Below the pieces are notes generated by a model. The model saw nothing but the letters and a program-made list of their open reading frames with translations, did not search any database and had not been told where the DNA came from. Made by a program: the position numbers and the translations under genes. Source: Anomaloglossus baeobatrachus (Eukaryota > Chordata > Amphibia > Anura > Aromobatidae). Taken from it: 64,000 nt of DNA. How positions within the stretch are numbered: the first letter of the stretch is position 1; the number at the start of each line of letters is the position of its first letter. Where the stretch lies: contig NW_027445261.1 of the NCBI RefSeq assembly GCF_048569485.1, positions 186,001 through 250,000 of the forward strand, written 5' to 3'. Positions 32,108 to 44,589 of the stretch are shown here, in pieces.

Positions 32108-33233
32108 AGGATGTCCATAAGGTGGCAGCAGAGCATAACAGAAAAAGGTGCCTATTGTGCACTGAAAAGACCCAATGTGATGCACCAGACATATAGAGCC
32201 CTAATGGATTCACAAATATAAGATATATCATGAATGACTACTGCATAATGAACGCTAGCATGAAAAAAGAAAGGAATCCATAAAAATAAATAATAAATGG
32301 TGCACATATGTTAGAGCCCCACCGAAGGACAAAAAAAGTCTGATGGAAATAGAGAGCATATAGGAACAATAAGAATGTGCAACAGAGAGGAAGGTGAGAA
32401 TGCAGGATCAATCACTGCCTGTCAGATATTAATAATCAGGGAAATAACTCTGGAGCAGACGCACAAATTAGGGTCTTACCTGGTAAGGTAACAAATAATT
32501 AATAGTAGTTGCACTCACCTCTTAAGGTTGTGCCAGTCACAACCCCTAAATGCACGTTACAAATGGCGACAGCCGCAGCCCCTAGTAGAAGAGCAATAAC
32601 GTATAGGAGGAAAATCGGGTGCGTGCCGCGCTGTCACCAAAGGAAACTGATGTTAATTATTTCATCTCTTTATTCTTTTTTCCGGTCAATGTGTTTCAGA
32701 GATCACTGTCTCCTTCATCAGGGCAAAAAAAGAACAGTATGCAATCAAAGGAGGAAGAACCTCTATATATACACATATGGAGCTACGTCAGAGGACTGAC
32801 TGCTGTATTTCAAATACTGCCGGGATGGTCAACTGTTACAATACCGGCCATAAAAGTTCTCAAGTGATATATTGAGAAACATTTATAAAATCACTGGGGT
32901 ATAGTGTTTCAAATTTCATCAGCTTTTTGAGACAAAAATCAGAAAAAGAAGAAGAAGAAGGACAAAATGAAAAAAAGAAAAAAAAGAAGAAAAAAAAAAC
33001 AAAAAGGGAGCATTGAGCTCCAGACCCTGTATTGAGTCTTAGAAGTGTAGTGACAAGTGCATCTGTCCACAACCCTGTAAGGGTGAACGGGATGACGGAC
33101 AAGAAAAATTATGTTCGTGGCAAAAAATGGTGGTGTTGCTATATAAAATTGCATTAAGAATAAAGAAAGGAAAAATTTCTTTATAAAAGTAGTGAAGAAA
33201 AAAGTGGAAAAAAGGGGAGTGTAAGCCATTTTA
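32108..33233 (-). mobile_element. Probable PLE terminal-repeat debris
   Basis: Non-coding, AT-rich. The minus strand carries a hammerhead core at 32691-32724. A purine-rich GAAGAAG/A tract lies at 32938-33001. The hAT 2 element is inserted in its continuation, which resumes at 40848. Confidence 0.4.
32691..32724 (-). ncRNA. Hammerhead-like ribozyme motif with canonical core
   Basis: The minus strand has CTGATGA, the exact hammerhead core, then GGAGA-CAGUGA-UCUCU as stem-loop II and GAAAC. The cleavage-site side is less clear than in the other motifs, so activity is uncertain. This form is typical of Penelope-like terminal repeats. Confidence 0.6.
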
Positions 33234-33624
33234 CTAATAAATAGTGATGAGCGAGCATGCTTGTTACTACTCGGTACTCGCACGAGTATCACTGTACTCG
33301 GTCTACTCGACGGGGACCGAGTAATCTCGCGATACTCGTGCTGTACTCGTGGTCTTCATCCCTGCATGTTGGCGCTCTTTTGAGAGACAGCCCTCATGCA
33401 GGGATTGGCTGGCAGACCACTGCAATGCCACAGCCCTGTTAGTTGTGGAATTGCAGTGATTGGCCGGCCTGCACAGCGTGACCGAGCCTTTATACCGGCG
33501 GGCGCGCTGTGCTCTGCTCACAGCTATCCAGACAGTCAGTGCAGGGAGAGGGTCGCTGCTTCAGGGAAAGGTTTGCGGCCCTTTATAGCTATTTCCGTAG
33601 CAGGGCTGCAAACAGTGTGACCAA

Positions 33625-33835
33625 AAGTCCTTCTCAGGACTATTCTAGTTGTATACAGGCAGGCAGGGTATAGCCAGGTCGGAGTACAGTAGCAGAGTCC
33701 TTCTCAGGACTATTGTTGCTGTATACAGGCAGGGTATAGCCAGGTTGGAATACAGGCTAGTGACCAAAAGAGTCCTTGTCAGGACTATTGTAGCAGTATA
33801 CAGGCAGGCAGGCAGGCAGGCAGGGTATATAGCCA
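33625..33835 (+). repeat. Short tandem repeats in hAT 2 leader
   Basis: Three units contain GTCCTTCTCAGGACTATT (third copy GTCCTTGTC...) followed by GTATACAGGCAG and TATAGCCAGG. Unit length is 70-75 bp, with an extra run of GGCA repeats in the last. Confidence 0.8.
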
Positions 33836-33908
33836 TTCCTAGTGGTGACCGTATACCAGCCTTCATCATATCTGGGGCTGGTGTACACAGTCTAAAACAG
33901 TCCTGATA

Positions 33909-35260
33909 GTGTCAGACTTCTCAGCAATTGTCGCTCCTAAAACCTGTTAGGTTCTTAGTGCGTCCGTGCTTGCATTTAAAAACCGCACGTGTGTGCCTGT
34001 CGGTGGCAGCGTACAGGTGCACTTGTGTGCGTTTTTACCAAACTATTATATAACGCACAAGTGTAGTGTATAATACACGTCAGTCAGCAGTGGCTGATAG
34101 TGTCAGAGTTCTCGTCATTAATTTTTGCTCCTAAAACCTGTGTTAGGTTCTTAGTGCGTCCGTGCTTGCATTTAAAAACCGCACGTGTGTGCCTGTCGGT
34201 GGCAGCGTACAGGTGCACTTGTGTGCGTTTTTACCAAACTATTATATAACGCACAAGTGTAGTGTATAATACACGTCAGTCAGCAGTGGCTGATAGTGTC
34301 AGAGTTCTCGTCATTAATTTTTGCTCCTAAAACCTGTGTTAGGTTCTTAGTGCGTCCGTGCTTGCATTTAAAAACCGCACGTGTGTGCCTGTCGGTGGCA
34401 GCGTACAGGTGCACTTGTGTGCGTTTTTACCAAACTATTATATAACGCACAAGTGTAGTGTATAATACACGTCAGTCAGCAGTGGCTGATAGTGTCAGAG
34501 TTCTCGTCATTAATTTTTGCTCCTAAAACCTGTGTTAGGTTCTTAGTGCGTCCGTGCTTGCATTTAAAAACCGCACGTGTGTGCCTGTCGGTGGCAGCGT
34601 ACAGGTGCACTTGTGTGCGTTTTTACCAAACTATTATATAACGCACAAGTGTAGTGTATAATACACGTCAGTCAGCAGTGGCTGATAGTGTCAGAGTTCT
34701 CGTCATTAATTTTTGCTCCTAAAACCTGTGTTAGGTTCTTAGTGCGTCCGTGCTTGCATTTAAAAACCGCACGTGTGTGCCTGTCGGTGGCAGCGTACAG
34801 GTGCACTTGTGTGCGTTTTTACCAAACTATTATATAACGCACAAGTGTAGTGTATAATACACGTCAGTCAGCAGTGGCTGATAGTGTCAGAGTTCTCGTC
34901 ATTAATTTTTGCTCCTAAAACCTGTGTTAGGTTCTTAGTGCGTCCGTGCTTGCATTTAAAAACCGCACGTGTGTGCCTGTCGGTGGCAGCGTACAGGTGC
35001 ACTTGTGTGCGTTTTTACCAAACTATTATATAACGCACAAGTGTAGTGTATAATACACGTCAGTCAGCAGTGGCTGATAGTGTCAGAGTTCTCGTCATTA
35101 TTTTTTGCTCCTAAAACCTGTTAGGTTCTTAGTGCGTCCGTGCTTGCATTTAAAAACCGCACGTGTGTGCCTGTCGGTGGCAGCGTACAGGTGCACAATT
35201 TGCACAAACTTTGATATAACGCCCAAGTCTAGTGAATACACGTCAGCACAGCATTGCAAA
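33909..35260 (+). repeat. 196-bp tandem array (5' side of hAT 2)
   Basis: Units begin GTGTCAGAGTTCTCGTCATT at 34100, 34296, 34492, 34688, 34884 and 35080, preceded by a 191-bp variant at 33909. The last unit degenerates into the 5' leader of the transposase. The middle units look virtually identical, implying recent homogenisation. Confidence 0.95.
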
Positions 35261-38200
35261 ATGCGCAAGGGCGTTGGCAAGGAACAAGGAAGTGGACGTG
35301 ATGGTGGTGCAGGCAGAGGCCGAGGTCGTGGGCAAGCTCTAATTTTGCCACAACAAAGGGCCACATCTAGTCGCTCGCACATCCTGTCCCAAATTCTTGG
35401 GGACCGCAGCAGTACACCGCTCTTGAACCAAGACCAGTGTCAACAGGTTGTTAGTTGGATAGCGGATAATGCTTCCAGTCAGATTGGCACCACCACAAAC
35501 ACTCTGTCTTCCACCATGTCAAGTGTCAGTAGCCGTGATACTGCACCGCACATTTCAGAACCTGATCCTCCTTCCTACCACAAGGCTGAGTACACGTCCT
35601 CGGACATTAATGATCCCACACTTGGACACTCGGAAGAGCTGTTCACGTTTCCATTCGCACATTCTGGCCTCTCGCCAGCTCATGTTGAAGTGGGTCATGA
35701 GGAGATCGTATGTACAGATGGCCAAATATTTGAGCAGCCACGTTCTCACGAAGTTGGCAACGTGTCTCAACAAGGGGTGGACGATGATGAGACACAATTG
35801 TCAGGAAGTCAGGAGGAGGAGCAGGGTGCGGAAGAGGAAGACGACGTGGTGGATGATCCAGTAACTGACCCAACCTGGCAGGAGGATATGCAGAGCGAGG
35901 ACAGCAGTGCACAGGGGGAGGGAGGCGTAGCATCCCAACAGGCAGTAAGAAGCAGGGTGGTGGCTCCAGGCAGAAGTCAGGCAACCGTTCCCCGGAACAA
36001 CAACACGACACAAGGTGCCTATACAAATGTTAGGTCTTCCCGAGTCTGGCAGTTTTTTAAGTTGGATCCAGATGATTCTAAAAAGGCCATTTGCAACACC
36101 TGCCGTGCCAGCATCAGCAGGGGTACCAAAACTAGCAGCCTGACCACCACCAGCATGATCAGGCACATGTCAGCCAAGCACCCGACTTTGTGGGAAGTAC
36201 AACAGAGTCGAGGAGCAGTGCTTGCTAATGTCACTGCTACGTCTTCGCTGGTTGTGCATGCGAGCCAATCCCCTGTCCATGCTGCCTGCGAACAAGCCTC
36301 CTCCGGTCCTGCACCTGCAGTTGCCTACTCAGAAATAACACCATCATCAAGCACGTCCTTGTCCCAGCGCAGCGTTCAGTTATCCATTCAGCAAACCTTT
36401 GAACGCAGGCGCAAATACATTGCCAACACCCCACATGCCACAGTTCTAAATGCTAACATTTCGCGACTGCTTGCGCTGGAAATGTTGCCTTTTAGGCTGG
36501 TGGAGACAGAAGCATTCCGCGACCTGATGGCGGCAGCTGTCCCACGTTACTCGGTCCCCAGCCGCCACTATTTCTCCCGGTGTGCCGTCCCCGCGTTGCA
36601 TAACCACGTGTCACAAAACATCACACGTGCCCTGAACAACGCTGTTTCACCCAAAGTCCACCTAACCACAGACACGTGGACAAGTGCTTGTGGGCAAGGC
36701 CGCTACATCTCGTTGACGGCACACTGGGTTAATATTGTGGAAGCTGGGACCCAGTCTGAGCGAGGGACGGAACACGTCCTTCCCACACCAAGGTTTGCAG
36801 GCCCTACCTCAGTCAGTGTTTCACCCACACTCTACAGCTCCGGAATGTCATGCTCTTCAGCCTCCTCCTCCTCCTGCGCATCCTCATCCACTGTACCCTC
36901 CACACCAGTCCCAAGCTGGAAGCACTGCAGCACTGCCTCGGCGAAGCGGCAACAGGCTGTGCTGAAGCTAATCTGCATAGGTGACAAACCCCACAATGCA
37001 GAAGAGCTGTGGACAGCTCTGAAACAGCAGGCAGATCACTGGCTCACACCTCTGAACCTAAAGCCAGGAAAGGTCGTGTGAGACAATGGCCGGAACCTGG
37101 TGGCGGCTTTGAGGCGAGGCCAGCTGACACATGTTCCATGCGTGGCCCATGTGCTCAACCTCGTGGTTCAGCGGTTTCTAAAGTCATACCCAGAGCTGTC
37201 TGATCTGCTGGTAAAAGTTCGCCGCCTGTCTGCACATTTTCGAAAGTCACCTACTGCTTCAGCCGGCCTTGCCGGCTTTCAGCGCAGTTTGCATCTTCCG
37301 GCTCACAGACTGGTGTGTGATGTCCCCACGCGTTGGAATTCAACTCTGCACATGTTGGTCAGGATATGTGAGCAGAAGAGGGCAGTTGTTGAGTACCTGC
37401 ATCACCTAAGCCGTCGGGAAATGGGTCAAACTCCACACATAACACCTGAGGAGTGGAGATGGATGTCCGACCTATGTACCATCCTCCAAAACTTTGAGGA
37501 CTCCACCAAGATGGTGAGTGGTGATGACGCCATTATTAGCGTCACCATACCGCTACTCTGCCTTCTAAAACGGTCTCTGCTCAAAACCAAACATGATGCA
37601 TTGCAGGCGGAGCGCGATGAGTTGCAGCAAGAAACAGTAGTGGGTGTGGGTGATAACACACAGCCCAGCCTCGTCTCATCACAACGTGCAGTGGAGGACT
37701 ATGACGAGGAGGAGGATGAAGACATGGAGCAAATCTCCGGCCAAATTGAGGATATGACATGCACACCAGTCATATCCTCGGTTCAGCGTGGCTGGCCAGA
37801 GGACAGGGTAGATGAGGAGGAGGAGGAGGAGGAGGAGGACAGCATGTTCAGTCAACGTGTTGGTCAGGCTACTGAAGTCCTGGCTGTTAAGAGTCTGGCG
37901 CACATGGCTGACTTTATGGTAAGCTGCCTGTCTCGTGACCCTCGCGTTAAGAACATCTTGGCCGACAATCATTACTGGTTGGTAACACTGTTAGACCCAC
38001 GCTACAAGGAGAACTTTATGTCTCTTATTCCCGAGGCGGAGAGGTCAACCAAAATGCAGCAGTTCCGGAAGGCCATAGTCACGGAAGTAGGCAAAGCATT
38101 CCCCTCACAAAACGCTAGCGGCATAGGTCAGGAATCAGTGGACAACCAAGGCGTACAGCCGAGAGAGGCACAAGTCCAATCCGCCAGAGGTAGGGGAACA

Positions 38201-38584
38201 GTCTTTAAGATGTGGGACAGTTTTCTCAGCCCCTCACGTACCACAGCCCCTGAGGTGCGGGGTAGTGCCACAAGAAATCCTAAGTTTGCCCAGATGCTCA
38301 AGGAGTACCTTGCAGATCGAACAACTGTACTCCGACATTCCTCTGTGCCTTACAATTATTGGGTATCCAAGGTGGACACGTGGCATGAATTGGCTCTCTA
38401 CGCCTTGGAAGTCCTGGCCTGCCCTGCCGCTAGCGTTTTGTCAGAGCGTGTTTTTAGTGCCGCAGGTGGAATCATTACAGATAAACGCACCCGCCTGTCA
38501 ACTGAAAATGCTGACAGGCTGACTCTGATCAAGATGAACAAGGGTTGGATTGGGCCAGACTTCACCACACCACCAGCAAATTAG
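35261..38584 (+). pseudogene. hAT 2 transposase, single TGA
   Basis: From ATG at 35261 (MRKGVGKEQGSGRDGGAGRG) the same frame runs 1108 codons to 38584, broken only by TGA at 37079-37081 (codon 607). The homologous hAT 1 frame has Cys there (VCDNAANL), so a TGC/TGT codon became TGA. Features in order: RG-rich N terminus, acidic stretch, BED finger near residues 256-312 (CNTCRASIS...MIRHMSAKH), TTDTWTSACGQGRY (first Asp), DNGRNL, HVPCVAHVLNLV, VPTRWNSTLHML, and C-terminal dimerisation (CPAASVLSERVFSAAG, ITDKRTRLSTENADRLTL). The start was chosen because the upstream open frame lies in the 196-bp repeat. With one point mutation, this is a near-intact element. Confidence 0.9.
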
Positions 38585-38832
38585 AGCGGAATTTAAAGTT
38601 TGTAACGGGAATTTGCCATGTACCTCCAGTCACCCATGGGTACACACTTCTGGACTTTGGATAATCGCTGGACTGCTCCTCCTTCTCCTCATGCGCCACC
38701 ATGATGACCGTTACAAGAGTTAGGCCTTTGTTTCAGGTATACCCCCAGTGGTAAATTTTTTCGCCCATTCTTTGCAGAATGGACATTACAACGACAGGAG
38801 ACCCGCTCCTTTGCAATGGGAACAATGTTTTG

Positions 38833-40365
38833 AGGCCCTCATGCACGTCTCTATGCAGGGACAACGTGGAGCCTCCCAATTTTTGGCTGCCCTGCCAAAG
38901 GGCTATACTATAATACACCCACTTCCTGACAATGGACACTTAATGTTTTGAGGCCCTCATGCACGTCTCTATCCAGGGACAACGTGGAGCCTCCCAATTT
39001 TTGGCTGCCCTGCCAAAGGGCTATACTACAAAAGACCCACTTCCTGACAATGGACACTTAATGTTTTGAGGCCCTCATGCACGTCTCTATCCAGGGACAA
39101 CGTGGAGCCTCCCAATTTTTGGCTGCCCTGCCTAAGGGCTATACTATAATACACCCACTTCCTGACAATGGACACTTAATGTTTTGAGGCCCTCATGCAC
39201 GTCTCTATCCAGGGACAACGTGGAGCCTCCCAATTTTTGGCTGCCCTGCCAAAGGGCTATACTACAAAAGACCCACTTCCTGACAATGGACACTTAATGT
39301 TTTGAGGCCCTCATGCACGTCTCTATCCAGGGACAACGTGGAGCCTCCCAATTTTTGGCTGCCCTGCCTAAGGGCTATACTATAATACACCCACTTCCTG
39401 ACAATGGACACTTAATGTTTTGAGGCCCTCATGCACGTCTCTATCCAGGGACAACGTGGAGCCTCCCAATTTTTGGCTGCCCTGCCAAAGGGCTATACTA
39501 TAATACACCCACTTCCTGACAATGGACACTTAATGTTTTGAGGCCCTCATGCACGTCTCTATCCAGGGACAACGTGGAGCCTCCCAATTTTTGGCTGCCC
39601 TGCCAAAGGGCTATACTACAAAAGACCCACTTCCTTCCAATGGGCACTTCAGGTTTACAGGCCCTCATGCACGTCTCTATCCAGGGACAACGTGGAGCCT
39701 CCCAATTTTTGGCTGCCCTGCCTAAGGGCTATACTATAATACACCCACTTCCTGACAATGGACACTTAATGTTTTGAGGCCCTCATGCATGTCTCTATCC
39801 AGGGACAACGTGGAGCCTCCCAATTTTTGGCTGCCCTGCCAAAGGGCTATACTACAAAAGACCCACTTCCTTCCAATGGGCACTTCAGGTTTACAGGCCC
39901 TCATGCACGTCTCTATCCAGGGACAACGTGGAGCCTCCCAATTTTTGGCTGCCCTGCCAAAGGGCTATACTACAAAAGACCCACTTCCTTCCAATGGGCA
40001 CTTCAGGTTTACAGGCCCTCATGCACGTCTCTATCCAGGGACAACGTGGAGCCTCCCAATTTTTGGCTGCCCTGCCTAAGGGCTATACTATAATACACCC
40101 ACTTCCTGACACTGGACACTTAATGTTTTGAGGCCCTCATGCACGTCTCTATCCAGGGACAACGTGGAGCCTCCCAATTTTTGGCTGCCCTGCCTAAGGG
40201 CTATACTACAATAGACCCACTTCCTTACAATGGGCACTTCAGGTTTACAGGCCATCATGCACGTCTGTATGCAGGGGCATTGGTGAACCTCACAATTTTG
40301 GACTGCCCTGGCAAAGGAAAATACTACAAAGACTCAGTTCCTCAAAATGGGCACATTAGACTCAG
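38833..40365 (+). repeat. 118-bp tandem array (3' side of hAT 2)
   Basis: Thirteen units start GGCCCTCATGCACGTCTCTA, at 38833, 38952 and then every 118 bp to 40250, with the last two diverged. Two unit types alternate: one ends TGACAATGGACACTTAATG, the other TTCCAATGGGCACTTCAGG. Open frames of 80-100 codons here arise from the repeat and are not genes. Confidence 0.95.
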
Positions 40366-40847
40366 AGGCCTTTATGTACGTCTCTTCTCAGGGACATCGG
40401 AGTGCCACACAATGTTTTACGTAAAATCTTTCATGTATTGATCTCAAAAAGTAACATACATTAGCTCTATCTCACTATTGGGTATGTGCCCTTAACATTT
40501 CCGCTATGAAAAATCATTTTGGTGTCATTTTGGAAGGTTTTCTGGTGAGTCCGTAAAAATGGCGTAAAACGCGGACAAAATTATTCACAGCTGTGACTTT
40601 TGAGTGATAAATGCTTCAAGGGGTCTTCCCCATGCTGTTGCCATGTCATTTGAGCACTCTTCGGAGACTTTTGTGCCATTTTTAGGGTTTCTACATGCTG
40701 CCGGTGGTCATTTCACAAAAATACTCGGGTCTCCCATAGGATAACATTGGGCTCGGTGCTCGGGCCGAGTACACGAGTATCTTGGGAGGCTCGGCCCGAG
40801 CTTCGAGCACCCGAGCTTTTTAGTACTCGCTCATCACTACTAATAAA

Positions 40848-41394
40848 CCTAAAAAATAAAAATAAATTGAATAAAAATCATGAATATTGTGTTATAACAG
40901 GAAATTCGGTGTAAGAATGAATATCCGGGATTAGAGTTCAGCGAATGAGTTATAGAAATTGTTACAAAAAGGAGTGTGTACGGTTTATGCGTAAATTTTC
41001 AGAATGCGTACATGAAAATTATATGTATGTGAGAATGTCCCCCATGCTTTGTAAAAAGTTATTTATGAAAATGTAAATAAAATATATAAAAATGCCTAAT
41101 TATTTATAATTTATGAGAAAGATATATATGTATGGAAGAATGTTATAAGGTGTCCAAGAACCATAAAGAAAAAGGGTGCATATATAATGTTAGAGGTCTA
41201 GAGTTCCACCAGGCTATATCACCCCTAAAGAAATAGAAAGAAGACCTTACTACCTGTGTACCCCAAAAAAAGCTATATTTCTTAGCCAGGATTATGGTGG
41301 AGATATGCACAAGTGAAATAAGAATATAAAGTAATACAATAAGATTATAAAACCAATATGTGTGCATTCATGCACCACCCGGTAAGCTACCCTT
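40848..41394. other. AT-rich non-coding sequence, probable PLE debris
   Basis: This is the continuation of the hAT 2 target region. No ORF or RNA is recognised. It ends where 5'-truncated Gypsy pol begins. Confidence 0.4.
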
Positions 41395-44300
41395 GTCAAA
41401 TTGCTCACTCTAGATCCCCACACGATCCATGAAGCCGTTCCCCCAGTCACACCGCCTGCTGCCGGTTCCCACTCATCCCTGGGGGAGTTAGGCGAGTGGT
41501 ATCGAGAGCTACATGTCGGCACTGATGATACCCCCATACACCACAAGGAAGGGGTATACCGGGTGGTACAGGAGTATGAGCGGGTTTTTAGCAAGCACCC
41601 TCTAGATTTTGGGCAGATTAAAGGGGTTCAACACCACATCCCTACCGGTACACACTCCCCTATTAAAGAGAGATACAGGCCTATTCCCCCTGCGCACTAC
41701 CAATGCGCCAAAGACATGTTGAGGAACATGAAGGAGGCAGGGGTTATTAGGGACAGCTGTAGTCCCTGGACCGCTCCGTTGGTGCTGGTTAAGAAGAAGG
41801 ATGGCACCATGCGGATGTGTGTGGATTACCGGAAGATTAACCAGATAACGCATAAGGATGCTTACCCTCTGCCCCGCATCAAAGAGTCCCTGGCCTCGCT
41901 GAGAACCGCTAACTACTTCTCCACCCTTGACCTCACCAGCGGGTACTGGCAGGTGGCCGTGGCACCGGAAGACCGAGAGAAGACTGCCTATGGGACCGTT
42001 TTGCTGTACTTGGATGATGTGATTGTGTACTCACAGACGTATGAAGCCCACCTGGAGCACCTAGCCGAGGTGTTCGCGTCCCTTGCCAAGTATGGGATGA
42101 AGTTGAAGCCCTCAAAGTGTCATCTGCTGAAACCCAGAGTGCAGTACCTAGGACATGTGGTTGGTGCGGAAGGTGTCGCCCCCAACCCCGAGAAGATCAC
42201 CGCCATCCAAGACTGGCCGAGACCGACCACAGTGAGGGAAGTGAGGCAGTTTCTGGGCCTGGTGGGATATTACCGTCGCTTCATTAAGGGGTACACAAAG
42301 ATGGCTGCCCCCATGCAAGACCTCCTCGTAGGACAGACCAAGGGTGGTAGATCCCTAGTAGCCCCATTGGTGTGGGAAGAAAAGCATGAGGAATCCTTCC
42401 GCCAGCTGAGAACAGCCCTGACCGGAGAGGAAATCCTAGCGTACCCTGACTACAGCCGCCCATTCATCCTCTACACCGACGCCAGCAATGTGGGCTTGGG
42501 GGCTGTTCTATCCCAGGTCCAAGACAGAAGGGAAAAGGTAATAGCTTATGCTAGCCGAAAACTCCGACCGACTGAGAGGAACCCTGAGAACTACATCTCC
42601 TTCAAGCTTGAGCTCTTGGCACTGGTGTGGGCTATCACCGAGCGGTTCCGCCATTACCTGGCAGCAGCCAAGTTCACCGCGTACACAGACAATAACCTGC
42701 TGACCCATCTAGATACGGCCAAGCTGGGCGCGTTGGAGCAGCGGTGGGTGACCAGGTTAGCCAACTACGATTTCACCATCAAGTACCGGGCCGGCCGTAC
42801 CAACGTCAATGCCAATGCACTCTCCCGGATGCCCCACCTGTCGGAAGAGGGGCCAGAGGATGATGACCTCGAAGAGATCGAGTTGCCTGCATTTCACCGG
42901 CCATTCACTGAGAAGGTGCACGTCTACCAACAACGGGTGAACCTGGATCCGCTGCCCCGACAGGACTGGCAGGAAGCTCAGGACCAGGCACCTGCTGTCC
43001 GCCTGGTCAAGACTCTAGTGGAACAGGGTTCTGCTGGGATAGACCCTGCTGCCCCTGCCGAAGCCCAACGTCTGTGGCAAGAACGGACCCGGCTATACCT
43101 ACACCAGGGGAAGTTGTATCGCGAGCTGATTAATCCAAAGACTCACGAGAAGATCCGCCAGCTGGTGATTCCCCAGGCTAACGTGCCCACCGTCCTGCAA
43201 GCATACCATGATGGTGCAGTGCACTTCGGGTGGAAGAAGCTAGAGATGTTGTTAAGAGAGCGGTTCTATTGGAGTGGAATGTGGGAATCTGTGGAGGCCT
43301 GGTGCCGAGAATGTGGCCCTTGCGCATTGAGAAGGAAGGACGAGGCCAGCCAGAAGGCACCCCTACACCCGATCATTACACACCAACCGCTGGAGCTGGT
43401 TGCCCTTGACCATGTAAAGCTCACCCCCAGCCGAAGTGGGTACACCTACGCTCTGACCATCGTAGACCACTACTCGAGGTTCCTGGTGGTTGTCCCAGTT
43501 AAGGACTTAACCGGCCGCACCGCTGCTAAGGCTTTCCAGGCTTATTTCTGTTGACCGCATTGGTACCCGGAGAGGGTGCTTACCGACCAGGGTCCGGCCT
43601 TTGAAGCAGAGGTATTCCAGGAATTCTGCCAGTTGTACGGCTGCAAGAAAATCCGGACCACGCCTTACCACGCCCAAACCAATGGCATTTGTGAAAAGAT
43701 GAACCACTTGGTCCTGGGCCTCCTCAAGACGTTACCACTGGAAGAGCGGAACCTGTGGCTGGAGAAGCTACCTGACCTGGTCGATATGTACAACAACATC
43801 CCTTCCAGCTCTACGAATTGCACTCCAGCATACCTGATGAGAGCTCGTCCCGGCCGGCTACCAGTGGATCTGGAAATGGGCTTGGAAGCTTCAGAAGCAC
43901 TCCTGTCGACAGCTGAATGGGACACTCGGCGGAGGACACAGTACCGACAGGTCCAGGAGTATGTTGAAAAGAACTTGTGCCGGAGTCGGGGACAACAGGA
44001 GCAGTGCTTCAACAAGAAGGCGCCTGCCGGTTCCTTCCAACCTGGGGATGTAGTGCTGAAGCGGAAAAGAAGGGCCCACAAGCTGGATGATCAATGGGAA
44101 AAAACCCCGTATGTAGTCCAGCCCACAGGATGGGAGAATGGGAAGGCCTACCAGATCAGCCGTGACCAGGGGGGGACTTTGGCCACGGTTTCCCGAGACC
44201 ACCTGAAGAAGTGCCCACCAGCATTGAGAGTAGCGGATGAGGCTCCAGTTCCCAGTCCAGTGGAGAAGGAAAAAGAGGTAATCCACACCATGATGGGTGA

Positions 44301-44589
44301 TTTTCCAGCAGACTGGCCTACACAGAACGGTGCGGTGATCCTTCCAGTGATACTGTTCCCACAACCCGTGGATGAAGAAATGATGGAAACGGTTAACCGC
44401 GAGCCAGTGCCCAGGGATGTACCTGTACCCAGCTCCCCTACGCCTCCGCCTGCCCCACATGATAGCAGGGAGGAGGAACTGACTGTTCCCTCTGCCCCAC
44501 TGCCTGTCACCACTGACACCGGACCCCGAAGGTCCACTCGCCCCAACCTAGGTAGACCCCCACTTAGGTACAGGGAAACTACTCTTTAA
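41395..44589 (+). pseudogene. pol: Ty3/Gypsy pol, 5'-truncated, with RT deletion and one stop
   Basis: Gag and protease are missing; the frame starts at LLTLDPHTIHEAVPP. RT has KKKDGTMRMCVDYRKINQIT and [17 protein letters not shown], but about 38 residues between DREKTA and TVLLYLDDVIVYS are deleted in frame, removing part of the palm although the YLDD motif remains. RNase H (PFILYTDASNVGLGAVLSQ) follows, then the integrase zinc finger (AVHFGWKK..., CRECGPC). The catalytic core comes next (LVALDHVKL, VLTDQGPAF, TNGICEKMNH supplying the D-D-E residues), then a C-terminal basic domain and Pro-rich tail. TGA at 43552-43554 replaces Arg (CGA to TGA, as expected for CpG decay). The distal part from 42532 is duplicated inverted at 61943-64000, which shares the TGA. 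Confidence 0.92.

Larger units (their letters stand above)
33242..40839 (+). mobile_element. hAT transposon 2 with tandem arrays on both sides
   Basis: The 7598-bp element begins TAGTGATGAGCGAGCATGC and ends ACTCGCTCATCACTA, with an 8-bp duplication CTAATAAA at 33234-33241 and 40840-40847. Both ends are rich in ACTCG/CGAGT motifs over about 120 bp. Order: TATA-like TTTATACC near 33489, three roughly 70-bp repeats (33625-33835), seven 196-bp units, transposase, thirteen 118-bp units. It shares its architecture and transposase family with hAT 1 but is not the same family. Confidence 0.92.

Noticed and set aside
37079-37081. TGA in the hAT 2 transposase as selenocysteine
   Set aside because: It replaces Cys at a conserved site but no selenocysteine insertion element was evident, and transposases do not use it; a point mutation is simpler.
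38833-40441. 80-100-codon frames after the hAT 2 gene
   Set aside because: They are readings of the 118-bp repeat in successive frames.
43552-43554. TGA in Gypsy pol as programmed readthrough
   Set aside because: It falls inside the integrase core, not at a gag-pol border, and fits a CGA to TGA change.
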